From: Halobacteriovorax sp. | GTDB lineage: Bacteria > Bdellovibrionota > Bacteriovoracia > Bacteriovoracales > Bacteriovoracaceae | Length of the DNA stretch: 17,824 nt | Direction of reading: 5' to 3' | Assembly: GCA_002686115.1 (NCBI GenBank) | Contig: NZAF01000156.1 | Coordinates: forward strand, 1-17,824 | Shown here: positions 6,170 through 14,391 of the stretch, piece after piece | How the letters are laid out: each line of letters begins with the position of its first letter | How positions within the stretch are numbered: position 1 is the first letter of the stretch | The notes under the pieces: model-generated | What the model saw: only the letters and a program-made list of their open reading frames with translations | Told to the model about the DNA's origin: nothing | Databases searched by the model: none | Made by a program: the position numbers and the translations under genes

Positions 6170-6194
6170 AGGGGCTTTTAAAGCCCCTTTTTTT
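6170..6194. terminator. Bidirectional intrinsic terminator
   Basis: AGGGGCT (6170-6176) pairs with AGCCCCT (6182-6188) around TTTAA, followed by a run of T to 6194. On the minus strand the preceding AAAAAGAAG supplies a T-rich tail, so it should end both convergent genes. The T-run overlaps the stop codon of the minus-strand gene. Confidence 0.9.
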
Positions 6195-7194
6195 ATTCTG
6201 ATTCTTTTAAAAGCGCCAGTCTTTTTCGAGTTCTAATCTTTCTATTAATATCATCCATTGTATCTACGGCCATGTCCCACGCTGTATAGATTTGTTTTTT
6301 AAAGCCTGCACGAATATCTCCTGCAACATAGAAATTGTGTGCCTTCGTCATCCCTTTTGGATCTGTTAAAATATATCCTCTCTTATCTGCTTCTGCTCCA
6401 ACCATTAGGGCGAGCTTGTTATAGACAATTGTGCCTAGAGAAACGAAAGAAAACTCAGATTGAATTTGTCTTCCACTTGCAAATTTATACCCTTCAAGCT
6501 TCCCTTCTTTCTTATCACCAAGAACATCAACGATCTTTGAATCAATCACTTCGATCTTGTAAAGCTTCATCAGCTTCGTTACTTCCTCTGAAAAAACGGG
6601 CTCTTCACCATTTGTTAAGATGGTCATACTTGGAGTGTTATATCTTTCTTTAAGCATAATACCTACCCATGCGGCACCATCACCAGTTCCAATAATAGAA
6701 GTATGCTTTCCAAGAACATGATGACCATCACATCTTAGACAATAATCAGCAGTTTGAGCGTTAGCATATGGAAAGATTTTATCAATTGTTCCATCAAGGT
6801 GTGGCTGAACATCCATAATTCCAGTTGTTAGAACAACGTACCTCGTAAGATATGTTTCCCCCTTGTTGTCAGTGATAGTATAAGTTTCATCAAGATTCTT
6901 CTCTACCTTCTCAACACTCGTATTTTTCATCAAGGTCAATCTATCTTTAAATTCAGACTCCTGAATCCACTCAATTGTTTCTTTATTTGGATCAACAATT
7001 CCCTTTTTATAATGAGCATAGCCTGGCATATTTTCGACCTTTGCTACCCACATATCTCGAGAGCGCTTCTTATCTTTAGGAGCGCCTGGAAAAAAGAGCA
7101 CGTCATCATTATTAAGGACACCTCTTAGAGTTGCCATGACACCTGCAGCGCCTCCACCAATCACTGTTATTTCATGAACTTTATTGTCTGACAT
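6193..7194 (-). CDS. Thioredoxin-reductase-like FAD disulfide oxidoreductase
   Basis: 333 aa; AGGAGA lies just upstream of ATG 7194. Fold family: low-molecular-weight thioredoxin reductase. Seen: FAD-binding GGGAAG (13-18); an ATG-type segment LTTGIMD (122-128); a redox-active CxxC in YCLRCDG (Cys152/Cys155); a second nucleotide-binding motif GTGDGA (169-174); and the C-terminal FAD motif FYVAGDI before KKQIYTA. The HRRxxxR NADPH 2'-phosphate motif of classical TrxR is absent; the strand instead ends in LTNG (193-196). It may therefore use NADH or another donor, or belong to the GliT-like side branch. No thioredoxin gene lies nearby, so the partner is unknown. A 9-bp hairpin sits in its leader, and its 3' end shares the terminator with the repeat-protein gene. 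Confidence 0.85.
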   Translation of the reverse strand: MSDNKVHEITVIGGGAAGVMATLRGVLNNDDVLFFPGAPKDKKRSRDMWVAKVENMPGYAHYKKGIVDPNKETIEWIQESEFKDRLTLMKNTSVEKVEKNLDETYTITDNKGETYLTRYVVLTTGIMDVQPHLDGTIDKIFPYANAQTADYCLRCDGHHVLGKHTSIIGTGDGAAWVGIMLKERYNTPSMTILTNGEEPVFSEEVTKLMKLYKIEVIDSKIVDVLGDKKEGKLEGYKFASGRQIQSEFSFVSLGTIVYNKLALMVGAEADKRGYILTDPKGMTKAHNFYVAGDIRAGFKKQIYTAWDMAVDTMDDINRKIRTRKRLALLKESE

Positions 7195-7370
7195 ATTATC
7201 TCCTGTATCATCACTAAGAACTTAATTCTTAGTGCTTCAAATTTGTATTTTGTTACATGACTCATTCTATGAGACTACTGATAGTATAAACAAAGGAAAC
7301 ATTTGCCGCTAATAACTAATATCTATGATACGATCAGCTCCCCCTTTTAAATAGCCGAAATTATTAATAC
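7195..7370. promoter_or_regulatory. Divergent intergenic region with perfect inverted repeat
   Basis: CACTAAGAA (7212-7220) and TTCTTAGTG (7226-7234) form a perfect 9-bp inverted repeat around CTTAA, 9 nt upstream of the RBS of the flavoprotein gene. It may be a redox-responsive operator or a leader hairpin. A smaller repeat, CTCAT/ATGAG, lies at 7261-7273. Rightward, TATGAT (about 7323-7328) could be the -10 for the ankyrin gene, but its -35 is poor. Confidence 0.45.
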
Positions 7371-10094
7371 ATGTCTATAGATAAAGAAATGGCCGAGCGC
7401 TTATTTGAAGCTATTGCTAATGAAGAATTTTCTTTAGTGATAGAGGAAATAAAGCAAGGCCTAAATATTAACCAAAAACTTCAAGATGGAGAAACTCTTC
7501 TTCATAAGGCTTTTCGTTTCAAAAAAATAAGCTCTGTCGAGCATCTCATTCTAGCTGGTGCAAAAATTCATGAAAGAAATACGAGTCAAAGAACTCCTAT
7601 CCACCTTGGTGCTGCCAATGGTTTCTTTGAAGGATGTGAGCTCTACACTCTTTTAACTAAGAACCTTAATCAGCAAGATCATAAAGGTCGCATCCCCCTT
7701 ATGCACGCCATAAAGTATCGACAAAAGCCAATCATAAAACTCTTAATGGGAAGAGGAAGTGATACAAACCTTGAAGATAATAATGGCTTCTCCTCTCTAA
7801 TGTGGGCAATAAAGTTTCTCAATCCAGAGGAGTTAAAAGAAATATTTTCAGACAAAGATGAGGAGGTATTAGAAGAACAACTCATCAAACATAATGATGA
7901 AGGTAAGGAAGTGCATATTGCCGACGAGACCATAGAGAGCTACCAAGAAGCCTCAAAAGAATCAATTGAAGATCATGATAATAGTGAAGTCATGCCAAAT
8001 CCATTAATGGAAATGCTTAAGAAGAAAGAAGGCACAGACGACATCATTCCCTATAGTATCTCAGATCACATCGAGAGCCTAAAAAAGAAAAATGATGAAA
8101 TTGAAGCTATCTCATACAGTATTCTGCCTGAAAGAAATGAAGAGGACACCAAGAACCAAGAAGCGATTGATTACGAGATCGGAAGTAGTGATAATAGTAG
8201 CGACAAATCTATTGAGAGCTTTTCAAGAGCTACAATAAAAGATGAGACGAGTAATAGTAATAAATCATCTGATATTAATGAAAAACTTTTTAGAAGTGAA
8301 GATGCGACAGAAGTAGTATCTGGCAATAGTGAAAGCGATATAGAGATTACCAGAGTTAGTGGAGCGCAGAGAGATCATTCTTCTAATAATGATGCTGACA
8401 CCATGGTCATTAAGTCTAGCGGCAATGATCAAATTATTACAGAAAATGAGAAGATTAAAATTAGTAGCTCGACGACAAATGAAAACGAGGATGAAGCCCT
8501 TAAAATAACTCGACCTGAGGGCTATCAACATGTATCAGATGAAGTTACTTCAGATAACGAAGTACAGATTGTCAGTAACTCTGACATGCAGAGCTTAGAA
8601 GAATCAAAAAAAGTTACTATTAAAAGAATAAATTCAAGTACTGAAAGTGAAGATGAGCCTGAACATAGGCGAGTATCTGGTGGTGGATATGAGAGTGAAG
8701 ATAACGAAGCATTAGAAGTAAAAAAAATAGAATCTACTGATGATGAAGATATTTATAAAAGAGAAAGTAAAAAAAATGAAGATATACACTTTGATAGTTC
8801 ATCTCCAGGAGACGGCTATAATAGAGATAAAGCAAGTATTCATAGAGTTGAAGGAAGTGATGCTGCAGTCATTATCGATAGAAAAAAAGATATAACTTAT
8901 TTAAAAGATGGTTATCGTGAAGAATATAAAGATGACTATGGAGAGATTAGAAGTGTAGATAAGACAATAGGTAAAGAGAAGCTCTCTGAAATAAAAGAGA
9001 CTGATAAGAACCTCACTCCTGAAGAGTTACAAAAGATTAAAGAAGCAGATAAAGTTGTAAGACCAGACTATGACATAAAGTATCTTGATCCAAAGGAAGT
9101 AGAGGAAGTTGAGCGTATAAATATCGAAGGTAAGGTCACTCATGAAAAGGTTGATCAGAAAGAAACAGTTCAAGACCAATCAGCTCCTATAGAAAGAGAA
9201 GATATTCAAAGGCCTGATAGAAGTGTCCCTGAAACTTACCAAGAGGAAGTTTTTGATGGAGATATAAAAAAAAGAAAACAACCACAGACGACAGAAGAAG
9301 ATCTCTACCGTGTTGCAAAGAGCAGTGAAGAAGTAGATTTTGATGGTAAGGGAGAATTTCAATTTAAAAGCCTTAAAGATTATGATGCGCCCCCTGTAGA
9401 TAAAGAAGAAAACATCAGCACTAAAACAGAAGAGTCAGAAGAACTTAATCAAGATCAAAAGAATGATAATGAGTCTGTTGATGAATCATCTGAAGATGAC
9501 CCTAACCTCTCACCAGCTGAAAACAAACTCCTTCAAGCAATGTCGGACCCTGACCATAAAAATAAAAAAGGGCAAACTCTATGTTGGTTAGCAGCCTATA
9601 ATGGACAACTTGAACTATTAAAGAAACTTATTCACAAAGGTGGCAATTACGAGATTAAAGACCCCAAAGGAGTGTCCCCACTTATGGCCGCTTCGATGAA
9701 AGGTCATACAGACATTGTCGAATATCTTGTTCATAAAGTTAGAAATGTTGATGAGAAAAGATCTGACGGTCAAACGGCACTATCACTCTCTATTCAATAT
9801 GATAGAGATGAAATCATAAAAGTTCTCATTAACAATGGTGCTAATTCTGAAAGTAAGATCAAAGGTCAAACACTTCTTATGATTGCAGCAGAACATAATG
9901 CCGTTAAATGTATTAACACTCTGATACTTCTTGGTGCCGACCCTCTTGAAAAGAATATTCGCGGTAAGATGGCCATTGATATCGCTAAAATGAAAAAGAA
10001 AAAAGAAGCTTATCTTATCTTGGCAAAAATTATGAAAGCAAGATTAAAGCAATCCGTTGAAAACGCTGAGCTTGGAGACAAGAATGACTCTTGA
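7371..10094 (+). CDS. Large ankyrin-repeat protein with long acidic linker
   Basis: 907 aa with no signal peptide or membrane helix, so cytoplasmic or injected. Three zones: N-terminal ankyrin repeats (about residues 8-160; seen as DGETLLHKAF, RTPIHLGAANG, GRIPLMHAI); a very long charged linker (about 165-720) rich in Glu, Asp, Ser, Lys and Asn; and four or five C-terminal ankyrin repeats (about 725-890; GQTLCWLAAYNG, GVSPLMAASMKGH, GQTALSLSI, GQTLLMIAAEHNA). The linker holds degenerate short repeats such as ITRVSG, ITRPEG, IKRINS, RRVSGG and HRVEGS. Ankyrin repeats bind proteins; here two binding ends may be held apart by a flexible tether. No Shine-Dalgarno is evident at the ATG. The STAS/CheX-like gene overlaps its end by 11 nt, implying a shared transcript and probably a shared process. 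Function unknown. Confidence 0.85.
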   Translation: MSIDKEMAERLFEAIANEEFSLVIEEIKQGLNINQKLQDGETLLHKAFRFKKISSVEHLILAGAKIHERNTSQRTPIHLGAANGFFEGCELYTLLTKNLNQQDHKGRIPLMHAIKYRQKPIIKLLMGRGSDTNLEDNNGFSSLMWAIKFLNPEELKEIFSDKDEEVLEEQLIKHNDEGKEVHIADETIESYQEASKESIEDHDNSEVMPNPLMEMLKKKEGTDDIIPYSISDHIESLKKKNDEIEAISYSILPERNEEDTKNQEAIDYEIGSSDNSSDKSIESFSRATIKDETSNSNKSSDINEKLFRSEDATEVVSGNSESDIEITRVSGAQRDHSSNNDADTMVIKSSGNDQIITENEKIKISSSTTNENEDEALKITRPEGYQHVSDEVTSDNEVQIVSNSDMQSLEESKKVTIKRINSSTESEDEPEHRRVSGGGYESEDNEALEVKKIESTDDEDIYKRESKKNEDIHFDSSSPGDGYNRDKASIHRVEGSDAAVIIDRKKDITYLKDGYREEYKDDYGEIRSVDKTIGKEKLSEIKETDKNLTPEELQKIKEADKVVRPDYDIKYLDPKEVEEVERINIEGKVTHEKVDQKETVQDQSAPIEREDIQRPDRSVPETYQEEVFDGDIKKRKQPQTTEEDLYRVAKSSEEVDFDGKGEFQFKSLKDYDAPPVDKEENISTKTEESEELNQDQKNDNESVDESSEDDPNLSPAENKLLQAMSDPDHKNKKGQTLCWLAAYNGQLELLKKLIHKGGNYEIKDPKGVSPLMAASMKGHTDIVEYLVHKVRNVDEKRSDGQTALSLSIQYDRDEIIKVLINNGANSESKIKGQTLLMIAAEHNAVKCINTLILLGADPLEKNIRGKMAIDIAKMKKKKEAYLILAKIMKARLKQSVENAELGDKNDS

Positions 10095-10911
10095 AACAAA
10101 AATTGAATTTGAACGATTCGACTCAATCATTATAGAAGAAGATGATATCCATACAATAAGTCAATTTGTTACTAACTATCTAGATAGTCCGAAACACCTC
10201 ATTTTCAATTTTGACTTTTGCTCTTCTATTAGTGATGAATCTCTAGATCTCTTAAACTTCCTAGCAACACTTTTAAAGAGTAAAAGCTTTGATTTTAAAC
10301 TCTATAGTCTTGATGCAAATGTTTCAAAAAAGCTTGGAACTCATAGATTTAGAAATCTTAAAGAAGTTGACGATCTAGGGGAATACTTAAAAGGGCTCGA
10401 AACTATTGAAAGAGAGTATCGAACAAAAAGTCTTTTAAAGTCTTATATAGATAATGCAATGACGATAGCGTTTTCAAAGAGTAATCTTGTTATCTCTCGA
10501 GGTGAACTTTCACTATCAGATGCCCCTGAGTCTTTTTTAAATGAAATGAATTATTTTCAAACTTTTCAATTAGATGACGCTTTTTTCTCTTTCGTAATTG
10601 GTGGTGAAGAACAATTCTTTTCAAACTTTATTGAGCGCCTTGGTGAGACGGAACTTGCACCAATATTTAACACCATTATGAATAAAATTCCAGAAGACTA
10701 TAAAGATGGATTGAATATACATGACTATCTCTCCCACCCCTACAAAGAGTTTCCTAAAGAGAAAATCACAATTAATAATCAAGAGTATAATTATTTCAAA
10801 GATTGCGGTGTCATGAGAATACCAATGTCTTCAGAAGTTGGTGAGTTTTATCTAGAAGTATGGATTCCAAAGAAATTTGCAAGCATCGTTTATGCTTATC
10901 TAAACCCCTAG
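10084..10911 (+). CDS. STAS-like plus CheX-like two-domain protein (tentative)
   Basis: 275 aa. ATG 10084 is preferred to the in-frame TTG at 10057 because GGAG (10074-10077) lies 6 nt upstream. It overlaps the ankyrin gene by 11 nt, so translation is coupled. Residues about 1-95 look like a STAS domain: a beta strand LIFNFDFCSSIS followed by SLDLLNFLATLLKSK, like the 'D-x-S-G-x-x-L' helix of anti-anti-sigma proteins, but without a clear phosphoserine. Residues about 120-275 resemble the CheC/CheX phosphatase fold (VIGGEEQFFSNFIERLG), a call made from overall pattern only. It is soluble and lacks cysteine clusters. If right, it may take part in signalling or chemotaxis-type phosphate control. 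It ends in a stop codon that overlaps that of the convergent gene. Confidence 0.5.
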   Translation: MTLETKIEFERFDSIIIEEDDIHTISQFVTNYLDSPKHLIFNFDFCSSISDESLDLLNFLATLLKSKSFDFKLYSLDANVSKKLGTHRFRNLKEVDDLGEYLKGLETIEREYRTKSLLKSYIDNAMTIAFSKSNLVISRGELSLSDAPESFLNEMNYFQTFQLDDAFFSFVIGGEEQFFSNFIERLGETELAPIFNTIMNKIPEDYKDGLNIHDYLSHPYKEFPKEKITINNQEYNYFKDCGVMRIPMSSEVGEFYLEVWIPKKFASIVYAYLNP

Positions 10912-12257
10912 ATTTCCACTTCACTAGTTATGACTTGTCCTTCAGGTATTTCCTCACCTGCTTCCTGAGCTTCACGCTTTGAAAACAAATGCTTTTCACC
11001 ATCGACATCTTTAATTTTAACTTCTCTTATTTCGTATTCAGATACTTTTTCCAACGTAAAGCTTAAGCCTTCCCATACAATAATTTGACCTTCTTCAGGA
11101 AAATTATTTCCAAGCATATCTAAGATGAAACCCGCAAGAGTTGAGTAGTTATCATTCAATGGAATTTTTATGTCATAATCACTATAAAGGTCTCTTAATG
11201 ATGTTGTTCCTTCAATTGAGATACCTTCAATCAAATCAACCTCTTCGTATTCTTTTCTAACATGCTCTTCTTCATGATCATGCTCATCTTGAATCTCACC
11301 AAGAATTTCTTCAATAATATCTTCAATTGTAATAATTCCTACAACAAGACCATTCTCATCTTTTACAAGAGCAAGGTGAACCTTTTTTCTATTCATATGA
11401 TCAAAGACAGACTGAACTTTCATATGCTCATAAACAAAGAACGGCTCTTTTACATGTTTTGTTACGTCAAAGCTTTCTGGATTTTTCACAAAGGCCAATG
11501 ATTTGACGTGCAAGAAACCATTTACGTTTTCAAGTTCTCCGTCACATACCGGATAACGGCTATGGGTATCTGCACTCACAATATCAATAATCTCTTCTAG
11601 GCTTAAAGATGCATCAATCCACTTAACTTCTTTTCGTGGGATCATAATGTCTTTAACTTTAATTAGAGGAAATTCAAGAATTGAGTTAATCATATCAATT
11701 TGCTTGGAGTCCATTGTATTTTCTTTCTCAGCTTTTTGAATCATATACTCAATATCATTTTTAGTAACGATCCTTCCGGCAAGCTGAGCATTTTCACCTA
11801 AAACTGTGTTTATTACCCAAACCATCAGTTTTATGAGTGGATATAAACAAACATAGAAAATTTGAAGAACTCGAATAGTAAAAACTGACAACTTTTCAGC
11901 GTGAGTTCTTGCAAAAGTCTTAGGAATAATTTCACCAAAAATTAAAATGACTAGTGTTGTAACACCAACAGCAATTCCAATGGCGTCATCTTTAAAAAAT
12001 CTCGCTGAAATAACTGTTGATAATGATGAAGCAAAAATATTAACAATATTATTTCCAACTAGAATAGTCGTTAAGAACTCACTAGGTCTTTCAACCATAA
12101 ATTGAAGGGCCTTCCCCTTAGAGCCACCATCTTCTATAAGCTGTTTTGCTCTATCAAGGTCAATTGATAGGAGTACTGCTTCTGATCCAGAGAAAAATCC
12201 TGAAAGTAAAAAACACATACTTAATGATATGTATTCAAGAGTACTTACTTCTTCCAT
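10908..12257 (-). CDS. CNNM/CorC-HlyC family membrane protein (DUF21-CBS-CorC)
   Basis: 449 aa; AGGAG is well placed before ATG 12257. Members are implicated in Mg2+/Co2+ transport or efflux (CorB/CNNM type) and are often misnamed haemolysins. Seen: a DUF21 transmembrane domain (about 8-155) with FFSGSEAVLLSID (21-33) and GEIIPKTFA (108-116); a CBS pair (about 201-320) opening with VKDIMIPR (201-208) and closing with GIITIEDIIEEILG (307-320); a His/Glu-rich hinge (324-333); and a C-terminal CorC_HlyC domain (about 340-417). All canonical parts are present and the length is typical. Its stop overlaps that of the STAS/CheX-like gene in the palindrome CTAG, with no terminator between them. A good sigma-70 promoter lies 130-170 nt upstream. 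Confidence 0.93.
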   Translation of the reverse strand: MEEVSTLEYISLSMCFLLSGFFSGSEAVLLSIDLDRAKQLIEDGGSKGKALQFMVERPSEFLTTILVGNNIVNIFASSLSTVISARFFKDDAIGIAVGVTTLVILIFGEIIPKTFARTHAEKLSVFTIRVLQIFYVCLYPLIKLMVWVINTVLGENAQLAGRIVTKNDIEYMIQKAEKENTMDSKQIDMINSILEFPLIKVKDIMIPRKEVKWIDASLSLEEIIDIVSADTHSRYPVCDGELENVNGFLHVKSLAFVKNPESFDVTKHVKEPFFVYEHMKVQSVFDHMNRKKVHLALVKDENGLVVGIITIEDIIEEILGEIQDEHDHEEEHVRKEYEEVDLIEGISIEGTTSLRDLYSDYDIKIPLNDNYSTLAGFILDMLGNNFPEEGQIIVWEGLSFTLEKVSEYEIREVKIKDVDGEKHLFSKREAQEAGEEIPEGQVITSEVEI

Positions 12258-12395
12258 AAGTTCTCCTGCGGCAGATGATTAATAAAAGATAAATGTCTAA
12301 TCTGATTTAGCTCTAAGAATTTAAGCGGAGGCTCTATGAGTGTATCCTTGTTAAGTTAAACAATATATAAAACTACGTTTCATATTTGAAATGCC

Positions 12396-12424
12396 TTTAT
12401 ATTCTACACTTAATTTTAGGTCAA
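12396..12424 (-). promoter_or_regulatory. Sigma-70 promoter for the CNNM/CorC gene
   Basis: Reading leftward, TTGACC (12424-12419), an exact 17-bp spacer and TATAAA (12401-12396) form a near-consensus promoter. Transcription would begin near 12389, leaving a leader of about 130 nt before ATG 12257. A minor leftward or rightward short frame in this leader was not considered a gene. Confidence 0.65.
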
Positions 12425-12482
12425 CTCCAAATTTTAAATAATATTTAGCGAGACCAACGAATTATTAGATATTTGAAGTAGC

Positions 12483-12507
12483 ATATGTATCCCCACAAGG
12501 GGCATAT
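12483..12507. repeat. Bulged GC-clamped hairpin
   Basis: ATATG and CCCC (12483-12487, 12491-12494; TAT bulged) pair with GGGGCATAT (12499-12507) around ACAA. It is the only G+C-rich structure in an otherwise AT-rich 416-nt intergenic region. No T-run follows, so it is unlikely to be a plain terminator. It may be a boundary structure between the divergent genes. Confidence 0.4.
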
Positions 12508-12511
12508 TTCA

Positions 12512-12536
12512 TCTATCAAGAATTTAATCTGATAGA
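12512..12536. promoter_or_regulatory. Inverted repeat upstream of the porin operon
   Basis: TCTATCA (12512-12518) and TGATAGA (12530-12536) are exact reverse complements separated by 11 nt. Their centres are about one and a half helical turns apart, as for a dimeric regulator site. The repeat is about 150 nt upstream of the porin start. Confidence 0.35.
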
Positions 12537-12557
12537 CTTCATTAAATAATCATTAAC

Positions 12558-12575
12558 TTGATGAATATGTATCAA
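12558..12575. promoter_or_regulatory. TTGAT-N8-ATCAA inverted repeat
   Basis: TTGAT (12558-12562) and ATCAA (12571-12575) share FNR/CRP-like half-sites, but the spacing is 8 rather than the 4 of an FNR box. A related protein or chance is possible. It is about 100 nt upstream of the porin gene. Confidence 0.25.
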
Positions 12576-12608
12576 AGTAAAATTTAGTTAAGCTATTAAT
12601 TTTACTGA

Positions 12609-12636
12609 TTGACAAAACATGTTTGATAAATCAAAC
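12609..12636 (+). promoter_or_regulatory. TTGACA element followed by 16-bp palindromic operator
   Basis: TTGACA at 12609-12614 is followed by the perfect palindrome GTTTGATAAATCAAAC (12621-12636). No hexamer at 16-18 bp spacing resembles TATAAT, so a regulator bound to the palindrome may block or reshape the promoter. The palindrome ends 25 nt before the RBS (AAGGAG, 12661-12666) of the porin gene. Confidence 0.45.
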
Positions 12637-12673
12637 TTTTGCTCATATATCATACAAATTAAGGAGAAAGAGA

Positions 12674-13906
12674 GTGAAGTTATTAAAAATTTTAGCTCTT
12701 GTTGTTGCAACAAGTGCCTATGCTCAAAGTGGTGACGAAGCCATTAAAGAGTTAAATAGAAAAATCAATATACTAGCGGATGAAATTGAAGCACTAAAGA
12801 CTAACCAAACGCAAATTACTGATAATGAGGCCCTCACAGTTTACGGTCTAGGCAGATCTGGTTCAAAAGTTTATAAGATTGATAAGGGTGTCTCTATTGG
12901 TGGTTATGGAGAGGTTATCTACAAGAACAAAAGATCAGAATTACAAAATGGGCAAAAATCTAGTGGCGGGACAAATCCTGTTTCAGATGCTTTAAGAAAC
13001 GTCATTTATGTTGGTTATAAATTTAATCAAAACTGGGTTTTTAACTCTGAAATTGAAATTGAACATGCTGATGAAGTTTTCGCTGAATTTGCTTACTTAG
13101 ATTATCTTCATAGTGATGCTCTTAATGCTAGATTTGGTCTTATCTTAGCTCCAATGGGTTTCATCAACGAACTTCACGAAGCGACGACTTTTCTAAGTGT
13201 TAACCGCCCAGATATCGAATCAAAAATCATTCCATCTACATGGAGAGAAAATGGTCTTGGTATCTTTGGATCAAAAGCTGGATTTGAATACAGACTTTAT
13301 CTGATGAATGGACTTAATGCGGCCTCATTCACTTCAGACGGTGTAAGAGGTGGACGTAAAAAAGGAACGACTGCTGAGTCAGGAGACCTTGCTTGGACAG
13401 GACGTTTAGACTATGTAGGAATGAGTAATCTTCTTGTTGGTGTAAGTGCTTATGTTGGTAGCGCTAGTGGGACAGCGAGTAAAGTTGATCACAATATTTA
13501 TGACTTCCACCTTGATTATAAAATCAAAGGAATTCAAACGAGATTTCTCTATGTTCACTCAACTGTGGATGCAGAAAAGCTCAATCAAGACCTAGGACTT
13601 ACAGGATCTAACGGTGTTGGTGAAGAGCTTACAGGATGGTACTGGGAAGTTGGATACAATGTCCTTCACAATTTTAATACAAATAATAAACTTATTCCAT
13701 TTGCAAGATATGAGACTTACGATACTCAAGCTGAAGCATCTACTGGCTTAACTCGAGATGCCAGCAAAGAGCGTGAAAATATTACTCTTGGCCTCGTTTA
13801 TCAGCCAATAGAGAGAATTTCATTTAAATTTGACTATATTATTGGTAAGAATGAAGCCGAAACTGGTACAGATAGTTGGAACCTTGGAATGGGATGGAAC
13901 TTCTAG
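12674..13906 (+). CDS. Porin-like outer-membrane beta-barrel with N-terminal coiled coil
   Basis: 410 aa. GTG at 12674 is chosen because AAGGAG lies 7 nt upstream and the signal peptide begins there (MKLLKILALVVATSAYA|Q); a TTG 51 nt earlier has no RBS. Seen: cleavage after residue 17 (AYA); a short coiled coil (about 22-48, EAIKELNRKINILADEIEAL) like that of trimeric phosphate-selective-type porins; then alternating beta strands to the end. The last residue is Phe (GMGWNF), the classic signal for BAM-mediated outer-membrane insertion. Substrate specificity cannot be read. It is first of three overlapping genes: the FMN-binding protein gene starts inside its last codons. This suggests the pore supplies a substrate or electron acceptor to the periplasmic flavoprotein. 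Confidence 0.85.
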   Translation: MKLLKILALVVATSAYAQSGDEAIKELNRKINILADEIEALKTNQTQITDNEALTVYGLGRSGSKVYKIDKGVSIGGYGEVIYKNKRSELQNGQKSSGGTNPVSDALRNVIYVGYKFNQNWVFNSEIEIEHADEVFAEFAYLDYLHSDALNARFGLILAPMGFINELHEATTFLSVNRPDIESKIIPSTWRENGLGIFGSKAGFEYRLYLMNGLNAASFTSDGVRGGRKKGTTAESGDLAWTGRLDYVGMSNLLVGVSAYVGSASGTASKVDHNIYDFHLDYKIKGIQTRFLYVHSTVDAEKLNQDLGLTGSNGVGEELTGWYWEVGYNVLHNFNTNNKLIPFARYETYDTQAEASTGLTRDASKERENITLGLVYQPIERISFKFDYIIGKNEAETGTDSWNLGMGWNF

Positions 13907-14391
13907 AAATTAAGAAATATATTCTATTTTTTATATGGGGAGCTTTTGCTATTGCAAAGGCTCCTTCTTGTTCTTATGAAAAAGAGAGAGTCTTTCTAAC
14001 TAAAGAACAAAAAGCGGCCCTCGAGAAAGAAGGCGACAATCAACTGACTAGTAGCCTCATTTTTAGATACCACAAAATATGCCAAGGCAAGAAAACTCAA
14101 ACGATTTACCTACTCACTGATATTCTTAGAACAATGAATCAAACACTTGCAATAAGTGTCACCGATAACGGAAATATTAGCTCAATCGAAACAAAAGACT
14201 TTTCTGAACCAATTGAGTACAAAGCGCCAAAGAAATGGCTTGCTCAGTATAAGAATAAAAAACTATCTAATGATTTAATGATTGGTAAAGAGATTGATGG
14301 AATGACCGGTGCGACATTAACGACGACGTCAGTAAATCTTCTAGCAAGGCGTGCTCTTATTCTAGAAAAGGTTCTAGGTAGCAAAGAATGA
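13894..14391 (+). CDS. Periplasmic FMN_bind protein with covalent flavin motif
   Basis: 165 aa from ATG 13894, overlapping the porin end by 13 nt (an earlier in-frame TTG at 13876 is less likely). An N-terminal signal peptide is visible (Lys7-Lys8, core 10-20, cleavage near AIAKA). The FMN_bind fold of NqrC/RnfG is supported by DGMTGAT at 135-141, matching the ApbE flavinylation motif D-x-x-[ST]-G-A-T; Thr141 should carry FMN through a phosphoester bond. The protein is small, with the FMN_bind domain alone. Two mature Cys (26, 63) may form a disulfide. It would move electrons in the periplasm and needs an ApbE elsewhere in the genome. The next gene overlaps in ATGA, so the pair is translationally coupled, and the membrane protein is the obvious electron donor or acceptor. 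Confidence 0.85.
   Translation: MELLEIKKYILFFIWGAFAIAKAPSCSYEKERVFLTKEQKAALEKEGDNQLTSSLIFRYHKICQGKKTQTIYLLTDILRTMNQTLAISVTDNGNISSIETKDFSEPIEYKAPKKWLAQYKNKKLSNDLMIGKEIDGMTGATLTTTSVNLLARRALILEKVLGSKE

Noticed and set aside
12336..12359. Seven-codon frame MSVSLLS with GGAGG upstream
   Set aside because: Too short to be supported, and it lies antisense in the leader of the minus-strand CNNM/CorC gene.
12621..12636. FNR box in the palindrome GTTTGATAAATCAAAC
   Set aside because: FNR sites need TTGAT-N4-ATCAA; here only 2 nt separate the half-sites, so it is treated as an unassigned operator.
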